8,045 nucleotides of DNA, taken from contig CAOMHR010000069.1 of NCBI GenBank assembly GCA_948482865.1, forward strand, positions 1 to 8,045, given 5' to 3'. This document shows positions 1-7,800 of this stretch, in pieces. The notes beneath the pieces are model-generated. The model was not told the origin of the DNA. It was given only the letters and a program-made list of their open reading frames with translations, and ran no database searches. A program made the position numbers and the translations under genes. The DNA comes from Christensenellaceae bacterium. Lineage in GTDB: Bacteria; Bacillota; Clostridia; Christensenellales; Borkfalkiaceae. The first letter of the stretch is position 1. Every line of letters starts with the position of its first letter.

Positions 1-1366
1 ACCACTCCATTGTCGCCTCTGACGTAGAGTCCACTATCGCCGTCAGTTCTTTTTTGTTTATGACTATGGGTACCGTCTGGTCCGATGACGTGCCGCCGCC
101 GATATCCCACGCATAATTCTTTGTGTCTTTCAGCTTGAAAATTACGTTATATGTTTTTGCGGTCGTTGCTTTAAACTGCTTGTCTGTCGCATCCCACGTC
201 AAGTCTGTCGGAACTTCTACGTCCATTGTTACGGAATTAAAATTACTGTCTATGTCAAACGTATATTCCGACCCTTTATATACTTGCTCGCTGTCTATTA
301 TCTCCGGCACTGTAACAGACTGCTTTTTCATTGTTGCCGTAATTTCGCAATATAAGTCGGTACTGCCGTCAGCCCACATAGTAGGGTCGTCCGCACCGTC
401 AGGACGCTTGAATTTTAATTTGTATCTTCCCGCGTCTTTTACCGTTAGTTTATCACCCGATACTACGCCCGTACCGAGCGATGTCGATGTGCCTTCTGTA
501 TCGGTAAATGTAACTTCTGTAAGTTCTACTTTTGTTCCTGCAAAATTGTTGATGGTAAAATCCTGGTTCGACCCATTATATGTCAGTTCGGGGTTGGTAA
601 AATTAGGTAAGCCCGTACCCAAATTCCGTTCAAACGTAACCGTACTCGACATTGTAGTGTGTCCTATAAATTTATAAGTAGCGGTTACACCGGGACAGTC
701 TGAAAAATGAACGCCGAAATACAACGTATAAGTTTTATCTACGCTGGAATCGTTTGTATAAGTTTCAGAGCAAATTGAAACCGTTTTCTGTGTGGTTTTC
801 CCGCCTCCGACTTGCAAATGTTCGCGTTTTTCAAAGGTTCCGGCATATCCCGATTCTACGCCCTGAGTAGTCACATAACCAAATGTAAGGGTATTTGACG
901 TATCGGTTTCACCGAAAGCATACAAATCCGTAAAGCTGTAATATGAACTGTCTGTTCGCCCTGTGATGTTCATATCACCGGAATATTCTACTGTATATTC
1001 GGTATAAGCAGGTATGGTAATTTCGGCTTTGAATTTTACAAAATAAACAAGCAATTTCTGTGTGCCGCTTGTTTTTTTATCGCCTGACGCCGTTGCGCTC
1101 GCCACGTCAAAGCCGCACGTACCGTAAGTTGAGTTAGCTGCCGTCATAGAAGAAAAGTTTATAGTTTTTCCGCTTGCGCCCGAAAAATTTTCAAAATATT
1201 GATAGTTACCCAAACCTGTCCAGGTGACGGTAGGGGTTGCAGTTGCGGCGTTTGCCGAGTTTATATTGGTTTTGGGCAATGCAAAAGTTATGCCCAGCGC
1301 GACAGCCGCCGCGCAAAGCGCCGAAAGCATTACCGTAAATAAATTACGTGTTTTTATTTTCCGCAT
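1..1366 (-). CDS. Secreted Ig-like repeat protein, 5' part (3' end beyond window)
   Basis: This frame starts at ATG 1364-1366 and stays open to base 1, giving 455 codons with no stop, so the C-terminus is missing. Residues 1-40 form a classic Sec signal peptide: a basic MRKIKTRN start, a hydrophobic stretch at about 9-30 and a probable cleavage after SANA (residue 40). Residues 41-245 are beta-rich with no motif I recognise. From about 252 there are two Ig-like modules. The first includes LTYNGSNQDF and a DAGRY turn; the second (349-440) has YKGSEYTF, a TWDAT turn and a KNYAW end, and resembles a module in the large protein upstream. NKKELTA at 437-443 looks like the start of another module. 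The start is supported by TAGAGG 8 bases upstream; the internal Met13 would destroy the signal peptide. Base composition is lower in GC than most of the upstream gene (one counted 60-base line is 35%). A surface or secreted role is inferred; the ligand is unknown and the anchor, if any, is off-window. Confidence 0.92.
   Translation of the reverse strand, partial: MRKIKTRNLFTVMLSALCAAAVALGITFALPKTNINSANAATATPTVTWTGLGNYQYFENFSGASGKTINFSSMTAANSTYGTCGFDVASATASGDKKTSGTQKLLVYFVKFKAEITIPAYTEYTVEYSGDMNITGRTDSSYYSFTDLYAFGETDTSNTLTFGYVTTQGVESGYAGTFEKREHLQVGGGKTTQKTVSICSETYTNDSSVDKTYTLYFGVHFSDCPGVTATYKFIGHTTMSSTVTFERNLGTGLPNFTNPELTYNGSNQDFTINNFAGTKVELTEVTFTDTEGTSTSLGTGVVSGDKLTVKDAGRYKLKFKRPDGADDPTMWADGSTDLYCEITATMKKQSVTVPEIIDSEQVYKGSEYTFDIDSNFNSVTMDVEVPTDLTWDATDKQFKATTAKTYNVIFKLKDTKNYAWDIGGGTSSDQTVPIVINKKELTAIVDSTSEATMEW
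47..493 (-). repeat. Two tandem Ig-like modules in the secreted protein
   Basis: Residues about 292-440 of the 455 visible end one module and contain the next, and the earlier module begins near residue 252. Both carry a tyrosine-glycine turn (YNGS, YKGS) followed by an F-x-I strand, a later turn before a tyrosine (DAGRY, TAKTY) and a terminal aromatic strand (TMWADG, NYAWDIGG). The second is the better conserved and is related to residues about 851-936 of the large upstream protein. Confidence 0.5.
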
Positions 1367-1374
1367 TGTAAGTA

Positions 1375-1380
1375 CCTCTA
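1375..1380 (-). promoter_or_regulatory. Shine-Dalgarno for the secreted Ig-like protein gene
   Basis: On the minus strand TAGAGG lies 8 bases before the ATG at 1366, good spacing for a Firmicutes ribosome binding site, and it fixes the start codon. It overlaps TATGTAG (1378-1384), which is perfectly complementary to CTACATA in the leader (1420-1426), so its accessibility may be controlled by leader folding. Confidence 0.75.
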
Positions 1381-1386
1381 CATAAC

Positions 1387-1447
1387 AAAAAAAGTGTGGC
1401 TCCGAAGAGACACACCTGCTATGTAGTATCTCTTACGGTTACCACAC
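1387..1447 (-). terminator. Leader terminator with two alternative hairpins, just upstream of the start codon
   Basis: On the minus strand a compact hairpin at 1394-1415 pairs GTGTG with CACAC and CTC with GAG around a TTCG loop, with one T/C mismatch. It is followed directly by seven T (1387-1393), a textbook intrinsic terminator. A longer fold uses the same 3' half: GTGTGG (1442-1447) pairs with CCACAC (1394-1399), CCG (1436-1438) with CGG (1402-1404), and AAGAGA (1429-1434) with TCTCTT (1405-1410). That leaves one bulged T and an 18-base loop. The two folds exclude each other. The element lies about 20 bases before the ribosome binding site of the downstream gene, so it would act as an attenuator, or as the end of a separate small RNA with read-through. 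All pairings are read directly; regulation is inferred. Confidence 0.68.
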
Positions 1448-1685
1448 CTCTATAATTAATCTCATAGATTGTAATTACATACGAGAATTTGCTGAAAACA
1501 AACACAATGTAAAAATACAAGGTTGCATAAACATCTATTAAGAATTAAATTACCAAGAGATACACAATGCCAAAATTGTGCGTTCCTAATAAATGTTAAA
1601 GTATCTTGTAATACAAAATTGTGTTTTGATATTAAGTTGTGTGTAACTACTCCTTATGAAATAATTATAGAAATGTGGTATAGGC

Positions 1686-1714
1686 ATTATAACACGCGGT
1701 TTCGACATTTTCAA
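1686..1714 (-). promoter_or_regulatory. SigA-type promoter for leader and secreted Ig-like protein gene
   Basis: On the minus strand TTGAAA (1709-1714) and a perfect TATAAT (1686-1691) are separated by exactly 17 bases. This is a near-consensus housekeeping promoter, just downstream of the U-tailed terminator of the preceding gene. Transcription should begin around 1679. A second TATAAT lies shortly downstream (about 1665-1670) but its matching -35 is poor. The arrangement indicates that the downstream gene is transcribed independently of the large gene. Confidence 0.78.
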
Positions 1715-1724
1715 CCCTTTTTTT

Positions 1725-1766
1725 AAAAAAATAAAAACTTGTGGTTGCCAATTTTTACAACCACAA
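1725..1766 (-). terminator. Intrinsic terminator downstream of the large surface-protein gene
   Basis: A perfect 9-bp inverted repeat (1739-1747 with 1758-1766; TTGTGGTTG against CAACCACAA) encloses a 10-base loop. On the minus strand it is followed by G, five T, an A and seven T (1725-1738). The stem is only moderately GC-rich but the T tract is long, so it fits an intrinsic terminator for minus-strand transcription. It lies about 130 bases past the TGA of the large gene and just before the promoter of the next one. Confidence 0.72.
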
Positions 1767-1835
1767 TATATTGTGTATATCCCTGCCGCGCACCACTTTA
1801 AGCGGCGGCTTTTTTTGGCAAAACGGCAAAATTTC

Positions 1836-1865
1836 AAGCGGCGCGCCCTTTCGGGCGCGCCGCTT
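1836..1865 (-). terminator. GC-rich perfect hairpin after the large gene stop
   Basis: A perfect 13-bp stem (1836-1848 with 1853-1865) with arm AAGCGGCGCGCCC closes a four-base loop that reads GAAA on the minus strand, a GNRA tetraloop. It begins 31 bases past the TGA at 1897-1899. The downstream tract on the minus strand is only GAAATTTTG, so it is a poor U tail. It may terminate together with the U-rich hairpin at 1725-1766, or protect the mRNA 3' end. No plus-strand gene exists that would need it. Confidence 0.6.
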
Positions 1866-1896
1866 TAATTCTTTTAGCATATTAAGCCTGAAACTT

Positions 1897-4800
1897 TCAG
1901 TCTATACTGTCGTAAAAACCGTCAACGTCAACAAAGTCGTTTCTTGTACCGTCGCGCTCGGTTCTGCGCAGTTGCTTCTGCGTAGTGTCGACAGTCGTTG
2001 TTGTAGTCACAACGGCGTCGGGCGGGTAAACCGCGTGCGAGTTTGCCGTCGCCGTTTCCTGCTCGGTATGGGCGGGAAGTTCGGCGGGTTTTGCGCCGTT
2101 AGCCGCAAGCCGCGTGAACGCCGAAACTATCGCTTCGCCCAACAGCTCGGCTGAAATTCCCTGCTGTACGGGTCTGCCGTTAGCCTGAGGTACGTTCAGG
2201 AATGCCGCGGGCGCATTGCCCGAAAGCATCTGCATTTTAAGCATTTCCATTTCCGCTTTAACGCTTGCGTCCTGCGTTGCGCGCATTTCGGTTATCTGCG
2301 CCTGCATTGCCGCCTGCGACTGCAACAGGGCAAGCATTACCGAAGAATCCATTCCCGAACCCTGCGCCTGCTGCTGGGGCATCATAGGCATCTGCATAGG
2401 CATGGGCGCGGGCATCTGCTGATACTGCGGCTGTTGCTGGGGCATTGCCTGTGGAACGGGTTGCTGTTGCTGTACGGGCTGAGCCTGCTGTTGGGGCATT
2501 GCAACCGAAGCCGCTCCCGCGCCAGCCGCCATTTGCGCCTGGGCGCGTATCTTTTCAAGCTCGGCTTCCTGTTTTGCCCTTGCAAGTTCGCGTTCCGCTT
2601 CTATCTTTTCCTGCTGTAAACGGCGTTCCTGTTCAAGGCGTTCCTGCTGGAGCCTGCGCTCTTCTTCGCGGCGCGCTCTCTCTTCTTCCTTGCGCGCTTT
2701 TTCTTCGGCGCGCTGTTCCTTGCTCTTCCTGCGTTTGCATGCAACCGCAATAATTATTATGAGCAGAATCAGAACCGCGAGACCGATAGCGAACCACGCC
2801 CAGATGGGAAGTCCAAGCCACGTCTTTGTCATAAATGCCGTTACGTTGTTCCAAGCCGCCGCCGCGCCGCTCTGCGGTACTTTGTATTTTATTGCCGCGC
2901 TTGCGCTGTTTACGGTATCGTCCGACGCGAAAGTAAAGTTTTTGCTCTCGTCGCCGCCGAGTACCGCGCCCACGAAGTATTCCCTGCCGCCTTTAAGCAC
3001 AATCTCTTCGTCTGTCAGGGGAGTTGTTCCCGCCTGGTCTGCGTAGTATGCCACGCCAGCGGTCAGGCTGCCTTCGGTGAGCATTGTCCTTACCCATTCG
3101 GGCAGTTTGTTGATATTGATTTTCGCGCCGTCTTTGCCACTTACGTCTATTACGTCCGTACCGAGTTTGAAGGGCGCGATTTTCCAGCTGTACTCCGCCT
3201 GTTTCGCCGCGCCGTCAATCGTCACGTCAGAAGATACTTCTTCATCGGCAACGCTTGCTTTAAGCAGCGCTTTTGCGGTGTCTGCGTCTTCGCCTGCGGG
3301 CTGTTTCCACATATAGTTGTCGTTGATGATTTCGATAACCGCCGCGTAATTGCCTACGTCCCTTGCGGTCGCTCTGCCGCTGACCGCGCCGATAATACCC
3401 TTTTCAAGGTACTCTTTATACTTTTCGTCCAGGAAATCCGCAAAATTGAGCGTTTCGCCGTTGAAAGTTATTTTGCCTGTAAGGGACGGAACTTCTATTT
3501 CCTGACGGGTAATTTCAAGCGTAATACCGGTCTTTGAAAGCGCGTCGCTGTTTGCAACGCTTGCCTTAAGCTCGAACTTAATGGTGTAAGTTCCTACGTT
3601 CGCGGTAGAAAAATCGAAATCTTTTACCGCAACCGCGCCCGCGCTGTCGTTGCCCTTGTAAATTACCGCGGTGTACGAATTGGTCGAATACGCCGCCGTG
3701 CCCTTTTTAAGGGTGTAAAGCTCGTCAAGGTTGGTAACTTCCGTGCCGTAGACAAGTTTGTCTTTGACCTGCGTTACGGTTACGGCGTTCTTTTTCTGAC
3801 CCAGTTTTGTGAACTGGTCCGCGCCGCCCGCGGGGATATCCAGAACGAAGTTTTCCGAACCCGATACCGTGGTATCGATTACGGGACGGATAAATATGCC
3901 GACCGATTTTGTGGAAGAACCGTCCGTTTTGCCCGCGCCGTCAACGTCGATTAAATAATCGAGCTGAGCGTTGGTCGTGGTTCCGCTGGGCGACGTTGAA
4001 GGAACTGCCGCGCCCACTACGGGATTGGCGGGGTCGCTCATATCGGCGTAATAGTATTCGTACTTGATATACTGCGCAAGTTTGTCGGGGTCTGCGCCGA
4101 AGTCCAGAACGTAAATCTGGTAAGGCAGACCGTTGTCGTCCAGTACGTCTTTACCCGCGCTGTCTTTCAGGGTTGAAAGGGTCCAGCTTACGGGTATCTT
4201 CTTTTTGGAAAGTGTAATACTTACCGTTTCGTTAAACCAATTTTCGTAAGTAGTGCCGTCCTTTTTGTAAACGTAGTTTTCGTCAAGGGTGAACTTCACC
4301 TTAGCCGAAACCGTGCCGGGTACGTCGCGGTCGCCGAAGTAGTCGGTTGACTCGTTGACTATTTCCGCGTTGGTAATGCCCTTGGGATAGTTCGTGCCGC
4401 CCTTTACGCGTATGTAAACCCAGCTCTCTTTATAAACGGGCGGTTTTTTGGGGTCGTAATCGTTGTAAACCACTTCGCCCTTGTCGTCGTCATACCAGCC
4501 GTATTCCAGCTTCATACCCGAAAGATCCACTTCCGCCCTTTCAACGGTGAACTCGGCAGACGCTTCGCCTTTCTTCGTTCCGTTGTCGAAAAGGTGGTTG
4601 TCGTCGGAAATGAGCGCGACAATTATTTTGTACGTGCCGGGTTTGGTTATCTTGCCGGTAATTTCCGTTTCGACGCCGTCCTTCACGCCGACGATTTTCA
4701 TACCGTTCGTGAAGCCTTCTCTGTTGTCGTCGCGCTGGAGATATGTCACCGCGCTGAGATCGGGGAACAGTACTTCTATTTCATTGGGGGCGCCGTCGGC

Positions 4801-7800
4801 TTTGAGACCGTATTTCAGTTCTTCCTGCGTGCCGTCCGCCTTGAATAAATTTGTAGCGGGGTCGCCGTTAAGGCTGAACTGCCATACTATGTCAGAAGTT
4901 TCCGCTCCGCCCGCGTCTATTACGAACGCCTGCGTGTTTTTGGAGTTTGCGTCAATGGTATAATTCGCGTTGTCCGCGCTGTAACCCGCTTCCGTGCTTG
5001 CCACAAGCCTTACTTCCGCCATATAAGAACCGGAAGCCAGCTTCGAAACGTCGATACTTGTTCCCGCCACTTTTTCAGACTTGCTTGAGTCTGCCGCGGG
5101 ATAGTAATGATAGTAGTAAGTTAAGTTGTCGCCCGCAACGGTGGTTGTGGTCAAGGCGTAATCTATTGTACCCGTCGCGCCGTAGTCCCACTTCCAGTTG
5201 TTGCCGCCCGTTGACGTAAGAGAGAATACAAGCGGCATGGGCTTTACTTCAATCTCTAATTCCACGGGGGTCATTGTGCTGTCCGACCAGGTGTACTTGG
5301 AAGTGTCCAGCGTGAACGTGATTTTGCACTTGCCCGCCTTGGTCGCCTTTACGGTTGCCGTAGCCGCGTCCCAGACGAATTTTGTGCTGTCGGAAAGGGT
5401 TACGCCCGTAATAGCCGTCGCGTTGTAGCCCGTTATGCTGAACGTATGCTCCGTTCCGTCGTAGCCGTATTCCGCGGTGGTAATGGTGGGCTTTGCAATG
5501 CTGCCCGTGCCGACCGTAAGTTTGCCCGTTTTGTAAGTAATTTCGTAATTGTCCGCTTCCGCGCCGGCGGGGGTAATAGTGTAATCTCCCTTCGCGCTCG
5601 AAGTGGTGTAATCGCAGGCAAACGTCGGCTGTTTTGTGATTACCGTCGCTTCCGTATCGCTGCCCACAAAACCCGTAAAGGTTGCGGTGTACGTAGGGGG
5701 TGCGTCGCCTACGCCTACCGTCTTATTGTCCGCGGTACAGGTAAGTTTTGCCTTTTTAATTTCATACTCGCCCGAAACGGGGTCGGTTTCCGCCAGCTTG
5801 AAACGCTTTGCGTTTGCCGAAGTGCCGAGTGAAATTGAAACGTCGTCCTTACCGTACTTGCCCGCGTTAATCAGATCTTTTCCGCAGGTTATGGTTACGT
5901 CAGAAGATGAAAGTTTAGTACCCGCAAAAGAAGTGCCGTTGGGATAAACAATTTCTAAATTAGCCCACGCGGGGTTCTGTGCCGAACCGTTGTACGTGTT
6001 GCTGCCCTTCAGCTTCACGGTTATCGTTGCAACGCCTACCGAATAAGACGCCGTTTTAAAACTGAACTTATAGTTGTTTGTGTTGAACGGCGCAGAAGAT
6101 TTAACCGCGCCCTTTACATTGTAACAGCCTATCTCGGACGACGCGACCGCTTCTGTTGAAAGAGTTACAAAAGAATTGAGCGCATAAGTTGCGTCGTTGC
6201 CGACAAGCGGGGTTGCGGGGTCTACTTCCGCTTTGATTTTATCGCCCGTGGGTTGACCCGCGTTGTCCAACACGTCCTCTTCCGCGTACAGGTCGGCAAC
6301 CGCGTCGCCGTACTGGTGTCCCTTGTCTATAAGGTTAACCTTAATCTCTTTGGGCTTAATGTTTATACACATTGTGAGATTATTGAATACCGAACCCCAA
6401 CCGTCATTATCGTCCACAAAAGCACTTGCAGTGCCATCAGCAAAAAACGTATAGAATCCTGCGTTTTTAACTTCGTTTGCAAACGTTCCTAAAACACGGT
6501 TTGTATCTGAATATTTTATTGCCAACATTGCGTTTTCGGTATTTGAAGGGTTATCTGCCGACCACAAACTTATACTAGTATTGCCTGATGAATTTGTATA
6601 AGTAGATTTTACTGACGTTACGATTTTACCATACTCTAATTCAATGCCTGCCTTTGTTGATTCCGTTATTGTAGTGCCATCGTCCAATCCAATTTCCCAA
6701 TTGAGACTTTCTTGCGGAATAGTAGCACCATAAGCCGCAGCATTATAAAGTGAAACCGTTGTCCCAGATGTTAATGTTGTTACAATATTCTCTTCATTGG
6801 TAAAAAAGAAATTAGAAATATTTATGCCGGCATCATCATCAGTATCAGTAAAATTATTTACCGCTGGATACTGTGTTTTCCCAGAATAAGCGCTAGCTTT
6901 ACATAAACCTATCCACGCAGACTGACCACCCATTAAAGAAGTGCCACTGACAATCGTAACAGCCGCACGGTTATACGCACCGACACACAAGTCTCTTGCT
7001 TCGCCGTTTCTACCAAAGTTGCCGTAAATTCTTACTGGTCCGCCAATTTTTATACTATTGTTTAACGTACAGGTTATTGCTCCTGTTAAACTTGTTGATT
7101 TACTGATATTCCCTGTAATTAAACCGCCATTAAGTTCAACGGCACCTGTATTAGCCAAACTGGTAGTGCCATTCCACATTAAACCTATTGCCGCATCGCA
7201 TTCACTACTTTCATTATAGCAAATTTCCCCGCCGTTCATTCTAAATAAAACACCAGGACTAACAAAAACACCGCCGCCGCAATCACTGTTGACAATTTTA
7301 TTATGGTGTATACTGCCGCCGTTCATTGTAACTTCTGGACACTCGCCATAAATGTATATTCCACCGCCGCCTTCGCCGTGTACACTTGTACCCGAAGCCG
7401 TGACGCCTGTTACTTGATTGTAAGAAATTTCGCCGCCGTTAATTTCGTGTCCGGAACCGCGGTCAAATTCAATACCACCGGATGCACGGTCTGCAATGTT
7501 GTTAGTAACAGAACCGCCGTTCATTATAAACTTGCCGCCTGCAACACAAATACCACCCGCGCAATCCGCGCGGTTACCCGTAACAGAGCCGCCGTTAAGG
7601 GTCAGCTCGCCGCTCTTCATTATGATGCCGCCGCCGTAGTCGTAATCTAATTCGTCGGGATGCCAATTTCGATATTCACCGGTAAAGCCGCCCGTAATTG
7701 TGCCGCCGCCCGCGCCGTCTTCGATTGTCAGTTTGCCGCCGTCAACGCACAAAACGCTGCCAAGCTGGGTGTAGGTTGTAAGGCGACGGTTTATGTTGTG

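Larger units (their letters stand above)
1367..1679 (-). promoter_or_regulatory. Long AT-rich 5' leader, candidate cis-regulatory RNA
   Basis: The predicted transcript from the promoter at 1686-1714 has about 310 untranslated bases before the ATG at 1366. The first two thirds are very AT-rich (the 1501-1560 line is 25% GC). They carry a repeated 10-mer, CACAATTTTG on the minus strand (1571-1580 and 1614-1623), and segments able to pair alternatively: 1618-1625 with 1501-1508 (8 bp) or 1618-1624 with 1562-1568 (7 bp). The last 80 bases hold the alternative-hairpin terminator and a loop complementary to the Shine-Dalgarno region. I do not recognise a known riboswitch class. An AAGGAG at about 1648-1653 has no start codon at suitable spacing. 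No convincing gene lies in this stretch. Confidence 0.5.

Noticed and set aside
123..677. Plus-strand open frame of 184 codons
   Set aside because: It lies antisense to the signal-peptide-bearing minus gene that fills 1-1366; its product is low-complexity Ser/Val-rich and it lacks a ribosome site.
1394..1450. T-box riboswitch, because the leader has TGGTAACCG before a terminator
   Set aside because: The conserved T-box sequence (AGGGTGGNACCGCG) is not intact, no specifier stem is evident, and the downstream gene is not for a tRNA ligase or amino-acid metabolism.
1785..1816. Plus-strand hairpin GCCGC...GCGGC followed by seven T
   Set aside because: Only five base pairs with a 15-base loop, and there is no plus-strand gene to terminate.
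1523..1837. Short open frames on both strands in the intergenic region (1523-1726 plus, 1586-1837 minus)
   Set aside because: The plus one starts at TTG with AAGG touching the start codon; the minus one runs across the terminator and promoter. Both look like chance frames in AT-rich DNA.
1990..2110. LPAHTE in the tail of the large protein as a sortase signal
   Set aside because: It lacks the Gly of LPXTG, lies on the predicted cytoplasmic side about 230 residues after the TM helix, and no hydrophobic stretch follows it.
1741..2154. Plus-strand open frame of 137 codons
   Set aside because: It crosses the terminator hairpins and then runs antisense to the end of the large gene; no recognisable protein features.
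7012..7635. Regular gccgccgtt repeats as a CRISPR-like or intergenic repeat array
   Set aside because: They encode the NGG turns of an in-frame beta-helix, with irregular spacing of 75-116 bases and only short identical cores.
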